Source: Chara braunii
Lineage: Eukaryota; Streptophyta; Charophyceae; Charales; Characeae
Reading direction: 5' to 3'
Assembly (NCBI GenBank): GCA_003427395.1
Contig: BFEA01000342.1
Span: 1,462,976-1,486,209, forward strand
DNA length: 23,234 nucleotides
In this document: positions 8,911 through 17,103 of the stretch, piece after piece
Position numbering within the stretch: position 1 is the stretch's first letter
Layout of the letters: each line of letters begins with the position of its first letter
Made by a program: the position numbers and the translations under genes
Notes under the pieces: model-generated
Database searches by the model: none
Seen by the model: the letters and a program-made list of their open reading frames with translations, nothing else
What the model was told of the DNA's origin: nothing

Positions 8911-9770
8911 GTCTAAGGGCCTCGCCAGGCCCCCACACTCAGACCCAGGCCACAGGAGAGAAAAGACCCTAAGTAAATTCAGGGCCTGAGCGGGTGACAG
9001 TTAACCGAAGTCAACTGCTTGACACCCAACAGTCAAAGTCAATGTGTACCCAGCCCAGGCTGCCAGTCAGACGCACACACTTGTTTGTATGCAGGTACCC
9101 AGACAGCATCAGGACCAAAGGGAAGTCTGCAACTGTACGCAATCCAGGCCCTCGGCTGTGAGTCAATCTGTACGGCTGTGGGTGGGAGACCTGAGGCCAG
9201 ACAGCCTCCTCAAACACTACCAGGAGGTCAACATTCAGTCTTGCTATGCTGCCTCGACGCTGGCTTGACTCTAGCTGGTTGCTGGCTTGACGATGGCTCG
9301 ACGCTGGCTGGACGCTGGCTTGACGCTGGCTGTGCGCTGGTACTGTGGAGAACGACTTGGGACTATGGCAGCATGCTGGCGCCTTCTCTGATGAGCGCCA
9401 GCCTCTGCTGAAGTGGCGCATCCCACCTGTCTTCATTGCTGATGTGGTGCATGCCCCCTGTCTACATTGCTGATGTGGTGCAGGCCATCTGTCCTCGTTG
9501 CTGACATGGCACAGGCCACCCGTCTTCATTGCTGATGTGGCGCACGCCACCTGTCTACATTGCTGATGTGGCGCAGGCCACCTGTCTCTGCTGCTGCGTA
9601 GCACTGGCCATGCTGTCTACATGAGGTGACTGGTTGCAACAAGGAGGGAGATAGGGATCTGTGGATGATTGGGAATTGGTACTCACCTGAGGTTGACGTC
9701 GATACCGTATACTCCTGTTGTCTTCATTGTCTCCACGAGATGATAGTGCCACATGGCACTTCTATGTGAT
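8911..9770 (+). repeat. Probable LTR-like repeat block
   Basis: It contains GGCC-rich sequence, degenerate 'ttgacgctggc' repeats (about 9255-9340), a 31-bp minisatellite, and GGTACTCACCTGAGG at 9674-9688. That last word resembles GGTACTTACCTGGGCGCC in the LTR-like repeats at 11423-12145. There is no polypurine tract, TG/CA border or pol nearby, so the LTR assignment and orientation are tentative. Confidence 0.3.
9413..9598. repeat. Six-copy 31-bp minisatellite
   Basis: Six head-to-tail units begin GTGGCGCA or a near variant at 9413, 9444, 9475, 9506, 9537 and 9568. Most contain 'cattgctgat'. They differ by a few bases each. The 197-residue minus-strand frame across them (9604-9011) is a repeat translation, not a gene. 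Confidence 0.93.
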
Positions 9771-10790
9771 CAGGACTTATCAGACTTGTTACTGTATATT
9801 GATTGATGGTGTGGAGGCGACGGGAAACCAGGAGAAGGGGTGGGAAATGATTGGGCTACTCGTGTGTGGTCACTGATTATCTCTTCCACCCTCTCCTCTG
9901 TCTATTCCCCCTCCCCTCTCTTCATCTATTGGTAACGAGATGTTGTATCAGATATCACTTTCACGATAACTGGAGACATTGTGCAGATCTGAGTCTACTT
10001 GTGCTTCGACGTCTGACGAGTATCTCACAGTCTGGGTTCATTACAAGAGGGTACCAACGGGCGCCTGAATGTGGACGTACCACACAGCCAGATCGAAGAC
10101 AGCTTGCTATTGAACATGCAGAGAGAGCATCCGGGCCAGCCTCAGCTCCACAGCCAGCTGTCGCGATTTGGGCCAAGCACAACGGGGACCCTGTGAACTT
10201 GTTTGAAAGCTGGACTCACTCCGCGTGCCGGAACAAGTGCCAAAAAAAGGGGAAAAACAACACTGAGGGGCCTCTGCTACTGGAGCACGCACGTGTTCGA
10301 ATACAAGTGAATCCGCAAAAAAACAAAAAAAAAAGAAAAAAAAAGGGTTTGAAATCGCAACGTTGTCAGGAAAAGTCGCATAAGGGCATACTTGCACTAA
10401 CCACTTTCCAAAATGCATCCAGCCACAATTACAGTCAGATTTGTGCATGTGGAGACAAGTGGAACGAGGCCGATATACTACTCGGACTGCTGCTTCAATA
10501 AAAAAGACAAAATTCAGGAACGACCTGCTCCTGAAATGACATGTCGAGAGCACTCTCGCCCTCTCAGCCGCCACAGAAGGACAAAAACACGAAACGAAAC
10601 GAAACAGCCCTCTCAACCTCCTCAAGAGGACAAAAAAAGGAAACAAAATGAAACGACACTTCCTCCTGCAATTATGCCTGCTATTTGACTCTGCCCTTCA
10701 CAGTGCCAGGTGTCCCAGCAGTGCCACCTTCTTCCCGGAATTTTTGGTGGTGGTGGTTGGGGGGGGGGGGGGGGGCGTCAGCTGAGGATC
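9771..10790. other. Unassigned non-coding stretch
   Basis: No exon with family resemblance was found. It has pyrimidine-rich sequence near 9890-9930, A-rich tracts at 10315-10345, a tRNA-like segment, repeated 'acaaaaacgaaac' words near 10575-10650, and a run of about 17 G at 10759-10775. Open frames of up to 216 codons here show no recognisable domain. Confidence 0.4.
10340..10412 (-). repeat. tRNA-like, possible SINE head
   Basis: On the minus strand, GTGGTTAGTGCAAGT resembles a pol III A box or tRNA D-arm. About 45 bases later comes GCGATTTCAAACCC, resembling a B box or T-arm, followed by a long T-run. A second B-box-like word (GTGTTCGAATAC, plus strand 10288-10299) lies on the other side of the A-rich tract. 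I could not fold a clean cloverleaf, so a tRNA-derived SINE remnant is more likely than a working tRNA. Confidence 0.25.
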
Positions 10791-11160
10791 ACTTTAGCCT
10801 TTAGGAGGGATAGAGATTACTGAATGTATATCAGAGCATGACATCTCCACATTACATCTCTTTCCCTCTCTCTCGATTTCTCTGATTTGGAAGCTGTTTC
10901 ACAGAAGCCCCTTTCGCCAAGCAACCTGTTCGCAATACATTGCTTGCTACTCATGGCTGACAGAAGAGATTACCTCCTATAGCGTTTCCTAAGATTCACA
11001 GCCTCCTATGGGCAACACCATAGACTGGATTACATCATATCAAAGATACATGGTATCGTTCACCAGCAGGCCTAATGTTACATCCTAAGACTGCACATGG
11101 GCCCCATTTCGGAGGCCCGGCGGTTGCTGGGGCCCCCCAGGTCGCACGCTATTCAGACAT
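10791..11160. other. No feature recognised
   Basis: Mixed-composition DNA with a TC-rich patch at 10857-10885. No open frame, repeat or motif was identified. Confidence 0.4.
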
Positions 11161-11282
11161 GAGCCCTGGAGGCCCATGGCCAACCTTAGGACCACAGGAT
11201 TCGATTTGAGGCAGCATTCATTTCTTTATTTACGTATTTTCTATTTTTGTCTGTTCAGGCGTCGTTTCGGACTTTGCAGTTC

Positions 11283-11311
11283 GTCCGAACAGACTTTCGG
11301 TCTGTTCGGAC
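11283..11311. repeat. Perfect 12-bp hairpin
   Basis: GTCCGAACAGAC, loop TTTCG, GTCTGTTCGGAC. Two further short hairpins follow: GGCCCG-TT-CGGGCC at 11349-11362 and TCCCTGCTG-CAT-CAGCAGGGA at 11390-11410. Confidence 0.9.
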
Positions 11312-11422
11312 AAAGGCCACGCTTTGGGCCCTCTTCGCTCGCAGTCAGGCCCGTTCGGGCCACGTTTGTGTTCGTCCAGTAGTGGACACTCCCTGCTGCA
11401 TCAGCAGGGAGGGCCTGGACGT

Positions 11423-12145
11423 CCGGTAGGGACCCAAGCAGGCTGTTTCAGCCCAAGACCAGAGGCACACCAGCGAGGCCCAGCACTACTTATAGCTGGG
11501 CCAGGCCAGGGCAGACACACAGCTCGAGTCTCTGACTTCTTGGGCGGCACAATGCTGGAGCAGCGCGACACGTCGCTGCGCTGGAAGTAGAGTAGGTAGA
11601 GAGAGAGAGAGAGGCAGTGGCCATACCCGCAGCAGCGGTACTTACCTGGGCGCCATAGCTGGAGCCCATGCCAGCGACCTGCATCAGAGGCACGCCGGAA
11701 GCTCGTACATCGTGGCAGTTACCTGCAGGTGAGAAAGCGAGAAGGGCAGCATCTTCTTCTTCCTGCTGTTCTCGCCCTCCATCTCCGGTAGGGACCCAAG
11801 CAGGCTGTTTCAGCCCAAGACCAGAGGCACACCAGCGAGGCCCAGCACTAATAGCTGGGCCAGGCCAGAGCAGACACACAGTTCGAGTCTCTGACTTCTT
11901 GGGCGGCACAATGCTGGAGCAGCGCGACACGTCGCTGCGCTAGAAGTAGAGTAGGTAGAGAGAGAGAGAGATGTGGTGGCCATACCCGTAGCAGCGGTAC
12001 TTACCTGGGCGCCATAGCTGGAGCCCATGCCAGCGACCTGCATCAGAGGCACGCCGGCAGCTCGTACATCGTGGCAGTTACCTGCAGGTGAGACAGCGAG
12101 AAGGGCGGCATCTTCTTCTTCCTGCTGTTCTCGCCCTCCATCTCC
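11423..12145. repeat. 362-bp tandem duplication
   Basis: The unit beginning ccggtagggacccaagcag at 11423 repeats from 11785 to about 12145. Both copies end ctcgccctccatctcc. Differences are a few substitutions (for example after the GAGAGAG tract) and a 3-base deletion in copy two, near 11849 (cactacttatag versus cactaatag). Confidence 0.93.
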
Positions 12146-12198
12146 ATTTCTCTTCTCTTCTTTTCTTCTTCTCCTTCTATTTCTTCTTCTTCTTCTTC

Positions 12199-12229
<31 letters not shown>

Positions 12230-12560
12230 TTAACAGCCAGAGGTTACATCGGGCTATGAGACCCAGGATCTGCTTCGACATTTTTGTGGCAGACATTGAT
12301 TGGGACATTCGGCGGGAAGACTACTTTGGGACTTCGCTAACGCGATCTTGGTCTTCTCCCTCCTCTCCATCTTCGTCTCGCCTCTCCTCCCACCTCCTCA
12401 CCCGTTGTATCTCCCCATGTGCGTGCTCAAGGAGGGACATTTCTTCTATATATGCAATCCCTCCTCTCACTCTCACATGTGTGGCGTATGATGGGGTGTT
12501 GCGTCAGTATCTGACAGGTCAGGTCATATCTTTGAGTCTTCCGTTAAACTACAATGTGTT

Positions 12561-13260
12561 ATTTTCATAAGCATCTGGATGTGCATTACTTATTGATGCT
12601 TTGCTGATGCTGCACTGTCCATTTGCGTCCTTTTCATCACTTTGTGGATCCTTGGCTCCATTTACATCGCTCGATGGAGTGTGTATCACCTTAAGCTCCT
12701 GTGGGCTCCGGTGGCCAGGCAGCCGACCAGGAGCCCATTTGATACCACTCTAGGCTACTTGCCCACCCCCCCTGGCCAGGCAGGCCTGGGTTGTGCAAGC
12801 AGGCTCCCAGTGGGTTCAAAATGGGGCAAGAACCTGGGGAAGGAAAAAGGACCCCAACTGCTCAGCAGATCTGCAGTTTGCCTGAGCCGTCAGAATCCGG
12901 CCTTATCTTCCAATTCTGTGACGGGTCAACAAAAGGGAAGTTGGGGAGTAGTATGGGGCTTGGACCACCAATACCCCCGAAGCACCCTTCCCGAACCATT
13001 CTTTTAGCAAACCATCGAGCCTCTTTGTTTGTGCGAGAGCAGCTAATGGGCAAAGGAAATACAGTGGGGGACTGGTCGTTCAAAGCAGGTGCCCGGTACT
13101 TGTACGTCCATCGTTTCTTTTTCTCGTCGCTTCTTCGTTTCTTTTGTTTTTCCTCTTTTCTCTTTCCCTCTACTTGCGACCGTGAATGTCAGAAGAGCCG
13201 TCAACGGCGGGGTTGGCAGGATAGTCAGGTCACCCAAAAAAAAATAGCAGCAGATGGGGC
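12561..13260. other. Unassigned stretch between LTR-like block and U6-like cluster
   Basis: A plus-strand frame at 12791-13306 (171 codons) has no recognisable domain, and its second half reads through a T-rich tract (13106-13170). It sits where a gag leader would follow a plus-oriented LTR, but nothing ties it to Gag. No supported gene was found. Confidence 0.35.
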
Positions 13261-13262
13261 AG

Positions 13263-13330
13263 TGTGGCTCAGGTGCATGGTTTCTCTGTATCATTCCACA
13301 TTCTAGGGGACGATTCCTTCCCATTTTGCT
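13263..13330 (-). pseudogene. U6 snRNA-related sequence, copy 1 (diverged)
   Basis: The minus strand reads GGAATGATACAGAGAAACCATG, cited here as GGAATGATACAGAG then AAACCATG. This resembles the U6 core (GGAACGATACAGAGAAGATTAGCATGG) but lacks the GATTAG segment. Upstream it has GGAATCGTCCCC, as in copies 2 and 3. The 3' half is not clearly U6. It is a broken relative at best. Confidence 0.45.
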
Positions 13331-13462
13331 GGTCTACAGTAGCATAGCCAACGGGAATTTGAAGGATGCACAACCTCGAGCCTCTACCTGACACGTTCAC
13401 GAAAGGCAAAAATTGTCCTTTTTTTTTGTTTTTCCCCCCCCCCATTCGAGTTCTTTTTTTTT

Positions 13463-13560
13463 CTGGGCCAATTTGGATTCTCAATATCTGCATGACACGT
13501 TGTGCAGGACCATGCTAATCTTCTCTGTATCTTTCAATGCTTTGGGGGGAGATTCATTCG
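13463..13560 (-). pseudogene. U6 snRNA-derived sequence, copy 2 (best preserved)
   Basis: The minus strand contains GATACAGAGAAGATTAGCAT (13530-13511) followed by GGTCCTGCACAACGTGTCAT and GATATTGAGAATCCAAATT. This parallels the spliceosomal U6 core, including the invariant ACAGAGA box that pairs with the 5' splice site, through to the 3' CCAAATT end. The expected AAGGATGACACGC section is altered (CAACGTGTCATGC), and the 5' stem-loop is replaced by a C-run. The 3' end is followed by GGCCCAG and an A-run rather than a T-run, which suggests a retroposed copy. No TATA box or upstream sequence element typical of plant U6 genes was seen. Confidence 0.75.
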
Positions 13561-13631
13561 AGGGTCCAGCAGCCTCGCTCCACAACTCACCACATTCACA
13601 AACGATAAAAGTTACCGGGCTTTTCTTTTTT

Positions 13632-13676
13632 CCCAATTTGGACCATTTTTTCTATTTACGCGTGCCATTGGGCATC
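13632..13676 (-). pseudogene. U6 snRNA 3'-half fragment, copy 4
   Basis: The minus strand reads TGGCACGCGTAAATAG, AAAAAATGGTCCAAATT, then GGG and an A-rich tail. This fits the U6 3' part (GACACGCACAAATCGAGAAATGGTCCAAATT). It is cut at 13676/13677 by the LTR that begins TGCAAGG. It may be the missing 3' half of copy 3 on the other side of that LTR. Confidence 0.6.
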
Positions 13677-14678
13677 TGCAAGGAAAATGAACAGAAGCGA
13701 GATGACAATATTCAGATTGCACAATCACATTGAAAACCAATTCGTAACACGTGTTCAGGAAGCAGCATTGCACCAATATAACACCAATGGAGAATCGTAG
13801 CACTGAAAGTCAATGTCAATGAGAGCTTGCTCTCGCCACCATCAACATATGTATCCAGTCTCTATCTCCCTACTTGGCGCTCGGCGCCCAGCCTACTCCC
13901 TACACAGCTACTACTAGCCTGCTAATTGACAATGCAACTGTTGACGTCAGCAGCACCAGAAGTACTTGAAGATGTCGCCCATGCAGAACCATCGCCAATA
14001 CCAGGTATGTGCCCTCACATCATCATCATCATCATCCTTCTCTCTCCCCCTTGACTCTCTCCCACGTCTCCCTTTGTTGTACACCCGAAGACCACCCCTG
14101 CGCCTCACTGTACATCCAAGCCCTGCCAGCTATGGAGGCTGGGCTATGGCGCTGCCCTCAGCAGCGCCCTGCTCCCTGCACGACCGCACGTGCCTGCACC
14201 TCACCACTCAGCGCTAGCAGCAGCCCACGAGCTTCAGCTCCAGCAGCGCTGCCGCCAGCATGCGAGTGCCCGAATCCCTGGCCAGGCAGCGAGCTCTTTC
14301 CTATATGGAAAGAGCCTGCCTCATTCGGCAGCCTGGCTGGACTGGTCTGGGCCCAGAAGCTTTCGGTAGGCCCCAGGATGCCGCGCCTCTGCTGCAGCTA
14401 CTGGGCCTCATTCGGTTGGGCCTCCCAACTCTCTGTGTATGAGGCTGTGAATCTCGCCCAGGGCCTGTGCTTTCGGAAAGGCCGAGAAGGCCTGGGAATT
14501 TCCACCCTGCTCGGCCTGTGTTTCCCTTCAACCAACTGGCGCGACGAAACTGCCTGGACCCCAAATGCGAAATTGACAGCCAAGGGCCTCTCGTGATTTG
14601 TTAGGCCCGCCTTCACTTAGGGCGGGCACATTTGCTGCAAGGGGCCCCTTAGGCCTGCCGAGGACCCATATCCACGCA
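13677..14678 (-). mobile_element. Probable solo LTR (same family as the LTR at 18495)
   Basis: It runs on the plus strand from TGCAAGGAAAATGA to TCCACGCA, so on the minus strand it starts TGCGTGGATATGG and ends TTCCTTGCA. It is collinear with 18495-19532 over its whole length: the tgcccatgcag block, a (CAT)n tract, GGCTATGGCGCTGCCCTCA, the AGCTCTTTCC...GGAAAGAG palindrome, and the lactggcgcg-like block before the end (CCAACTGGCGCG). CATC occurs directly on both sides (13673-13676 and 14679-14682), a possible 4-bp target duplication where 5 bp is usual. No pol adjoins it, which fits a solo LTR left by recombination. Confidence 0.7.
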
Positions 14679-15031
14679 CATCGCTCCACTACCCACCAAA
14701 TGTGCAAAATGAGACTGATTCTTCGGCCAGAACCTGGAAAGATGCACCACGGGTGACTGTGTTTTCGCTCTTTTGTGCATGTGGAGAGCAGTGGACCGCG
14801 GCCTAACGTTGCACGGGGTCATGCTTATCTTCTCTGTAACAACCCATATTTTGGGGGAAGATTCATCTCATTTTCGAAGTGTGGAGAGCAGTGTGACCGG
14901 GCCCCAGTCCCTCCAGATCTTGACGCTGCCGTCCACGCCCTTCCGGGAGCAGGTCGTTTCAGATTTCCCGTGCACAGCTGTTCTTTTCCTTTCTTTTTTT
15001 TTTCCTTTTTTTTTTTTTTTGTTTGTGCTTG
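14679..15031. other. Spacer with U6-like copy 3 and repeated words
   Basis: Outside the U6-like stretch it has the word gtggagagcagtg twice (14781 and 14881) and a T-rich tract (14993-15020) directly before the short LTR at 15032. No coding sequence is supported. Confidence 0.4.
14801..14872 (-). pseudogene. U6 snRNA-derived sequence, copy 3 (5' part and core)
   Basis: The minus strand reads TTACAGAGAAGATAAGCATG then ACCCCGTGCAACGT, close to the U6 core. It shares two departures from U6 with copy 2: CAACGT after the core, and upstream GATGAATCTTCCCCC in place of the normal 5' stem-loop. The 3' half is missing; sequence after the core is unrelated. Confidence 0.65.
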
Positions 15032-15199
15032 TGCAAGGAATATGAGTGAGAGCGAGATAGTCATGATATAGTGCAGATAGTCATGTACAAGCAGAGAGCA
15101 CAATCACTCATAAGTCCAGATAACCAAGTTGCAAAATCACGCATAAGTCCAGATAGTCATGTACAAGCAGAGAGCACAATTGCACCAAGATTCCTCACA
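15032..15199 (-). mobile_element. Short LTR (168 bp) of gypsy element 2
   Basis: On the minus strand it starts TGTGAGGAATC and ends CATATTCCTTGCA, so both termini are TG...CA with inverted TGTGAGGAAT/ATTCCTTGCA. A minus-strand purine tract (GCTAAGGGGGATGGAA, 15215-15200) and the pol end at 15266 lie just before it. Its body resembles only the U5 end of the 1-kb LTRs at 13677 and 18495 (AGCGAGAT, CCAGATAGTCA, AGAGAGCA..ATTGCACCAA). It also holds a 31-bp direct repeat (15074-15104 and 15150-15180). It is therefore either an LTR that lost most of U3 or a short-LTR subfamily. Confidence 0.65.
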
Positions 15200-15265
15200 T
15201 TCCATCCCCCTTAGCTTCGAAAGTCCGCTTAGATGCTTCTATGCAACCGCCTTCCCCTTTAACCT

Positions 15266-16372
15266 TCATTCGTAGTCTGCCACAATCTGAGGTGCTGTCT
15301 CAATTAGTTCCTCTTTGGTGAACCATCGGTCTTCTTTTGGATCCGTGTGATGCCTGAATCTGAACCTGTATTCTCTCTTGGGTTTCAGCGGTCTTCCTCT
15401 GCCCACAGGCTTAGGAACAGGCATGTCTCTGTGCTCCAAAATATCACCGACGTCCACGTGGCCATCCATGGTTGGGGGCAGCATAGATCTCCTTGATGCG
15501 AACTGCTGTGCCTCAGCGAAAGGTGCAAGCTTTGAGGTGTGAAACAGATGGTAAGTGCGTAGGTGACCAGGGATTCAAATAACATATGAGGGACCATCGT
15601 CTTCGCTACACACAATATCCAAAACTTCCCAAGGACCAAAGTATCGAGGCATTAGTTTCTTAGAGATGCTGAATTCCTGTCCTAACTCACTAGACATGGC
15701 TTCCTGATATTTCTTGATGTGTTTGACAGCTTGCTGCAGCAACTTCTCGTACTCGACACCAAATTCAATGGTTCCAGGAGTTGCAGCAGGTCCGTTTTCA
15801 GGCAGGAGGAAGTTTAGAGAAGATATGGGCTTCCACCCCAAGCGTAGCTTATTCGGACTGACTCCTGTGGTGCTGTGCACAGCGTTCTTGTACAGGCTGG
15901 TGATGAGAGGTAGCTTCTCATCCCAGCCATCTTGGCTGGGCTTTATGTAATGCTTCAGCACATGCTGCACCACTTGGTTCATCTGTTCAGCCTGCCAGAT
16001 GGCTTCGGGATGATTCCCAGAAGTCATCTGGAGTTGGCTGCCCCTCTGTTCTGCAGCCTTCTTCCACATTTCACTTGTGAAACGGACATCTCACTAACGA
16101 TAGTCCTTGGAAGTCCAAAGTCACGCACCCAGTTATTCATGAACAACTTGATGACGTGCTCAGTCCTTTCTGTCTTTGGCATGCCAATCAGTCTGGCGAA
16201 CTTAGTAAACCTATCAACTATGATGAAGATATGCCTCTTGCCACTCTTGCTGGTCACGAGGTTATCCATGAAGTCCATGGAAACACTCTGTCCCAGACCA
16301 GCAGGAATGGGTATGGGCTATAGTAAAAGGGCCTTTACCCGATTCAGACCCTGTTTGACAAATGCAGCATAG
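15266..16372 (-). pseudogene. Gypsy element 2: integrase core to chromodomain-like tail
   Basis: The frame at 16278-16024 starts 'MDFMDNLVTSKSGKRHIF' (first catalytic aspartate) and 'IIVDRFTKFARLIGMP'. The frame at 16069-15575 continues with 'QMTSGNHPEAIWQAEQ', 'NAVHSTTGVSPNKLRLGW' and 'PRYFGPWEVLDIV'. The frame at 15484-15266 has 'GDILEHRDMPVP' and 'REYRFRFRHHTDPKEDRWF' then 'LIETAPQIVADYE', whose layout matches a chromodomain (hydrophobic-x-HR, a KWKGY-like strand, W, and a closing APxxIxxYE). The domain would tether the integration complex to chromatin. At least two frameshifts separate the pieces. Everything upstream of the integrase zinc finger is missing, so the element is truncated near 16372. 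Confidence 0.85.
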
Positions 16373-17103
16373 TAGGGTCACTCCGCTAGGGTCCAACTCG
16401 TGAAAGCAGATCAACGGACATGTTCTCTGGGCCAACAGTCACATCCTAGCTAAGTATAAGTCGATATCAAAGGTCACAGCTGTGCCTCTGGACGAACAGT
16501 TGCAACATTCAGATATAGGAGTCACGTCTGTTCATCCAGGGGGAGTGCAAGTCATGTCTGTTCATGCAGGAGATGTGTCTGTACGTGCAGTATGTGTGTC
16601 TGTTCGTACAGAATGTGTGTCTGTTCGGGCTGTAGGTGTGCCTCTTCAAACAGAAGTCAAAAGGTTCAGTCCCAGTCACGAATTAAGTCAGAGGGAGAGT
16701 CTAGATACAGGTCCCAAGTCCGAAATTCAGGCCTGAAGGCCGCAGCAGAGGCAGACCTTGAGGGAAAGGTACTGGGACACACTCTACACAGCCTGGGACA
16801 GGGAAAAGAGTCCCAAGGGAGGCTGATTCAGGCCTCGCAAGGCCATGCCATTAGTATAAAGGAGCAGACCAGCCTCCCACATGACAGATCTCCAGCAGCA
16901 TTGACGTGTGAAAGTGCTGAAGGCACTTGTGCGCTAGCATGCAGAGGGAGAGTGCTGGCTTGATGCTGCGCAAGCAAGAGAGATGCTGGGCGCTGGCTTG
17001 CTGAAGCAGCCATAGCTGCGCCAGCCTGTGTTAGTAGTAGAAGAGATAGAGTTAGATCCTCGTGTGTTAGGGAGTGTCCATGCATGATGTGGAGGAGGGA
17101 AGA
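16373..17103 (+). repeat. LTR-like or U3-like sequence with a TATA box
   Basis: There is no coding sequence. It has a series of 'gtctgttcgtgcag'-like repeats (16528-16640), a TATA box (TTAGTATAAAGGAG) at about 16852-16865, a downstream AGCAGCCATAGCTGCGCCAGC block resembling the GCGCCATAGC core of other LTRs, and a purine-rich end (GGAGGAGGGAAGA, 17091-17103) right before the next LTR starts. The purine tract could be the polypurine tract of a lost plus-strand element or chance. The left border is unclear. Confidence 0.4.
16852..16865 (+). promoter_or_regulatory. Candidate TATA box
   Basis: TTAGTATAAAGGAG in LTR-like sequence. It is a plausible core promoter, but no transcript or element body is linked to it. 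Confidence 0.35.

Larger units (their letters stand above)
11161..12560 (+). repeat. LTR-like block with hairpins and a tandemly duplicated core
   Basis: The layout is the same as the LTR at 17104: short perfect hairpins (11283-11311, 11349-11362, 11390-11410), then a core with GCGCCATAGC, then AGAGAG, a TTC-rich tract and a second GAGAGA run (12201-12230), then sequence with 'gacattgattgggacatt'. The core is duplicated (11423-12145). No pol genes are attached and no TG/CA border with a target duplication was found, so it may be a degraded solo LTR. Orientation is inferred from this shared order. On the opposite strand CTATAAGTAG near 11487-11496 looks like a TATA box, which weakens the orientation call. 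Confidence 0.4.

Noticed and set aside
9413-9598. CRISPR-like array
   Set aside because: Units are directly adjacent without spacers, and the setting is a eukaryotic repeat region.
9011-9604. 197-codon minus frame with repeated 'HQQCRQ' words
   Set aside because: The repeats come from the 31-bp minisatellite; there is no domain, splice context or homologue I can name.
9687-9752. Minus-strand exon ending in CAACCTCAG before GTGAGT, as the missing N-terminal WDR20 exon
   Set aside because: The donor is good, but the encoded residues do not match the family's segment before the VTIAHL exon, and similar donors recur in LTR repeats here.
10107-10646. 179-codon minus and 216-codon plus frames
   Set aside because: Both read through A/T-rich tracts (poly-Phe or poly-Lys) with no recognisable domain.
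12791-13306. 171-codon plus frame as a possible Gag after an LTR
   Set aside because: No capsid or zinc-knuckle motif, no primer binding site beside it, and the second half is pyrimidine-tract translation.
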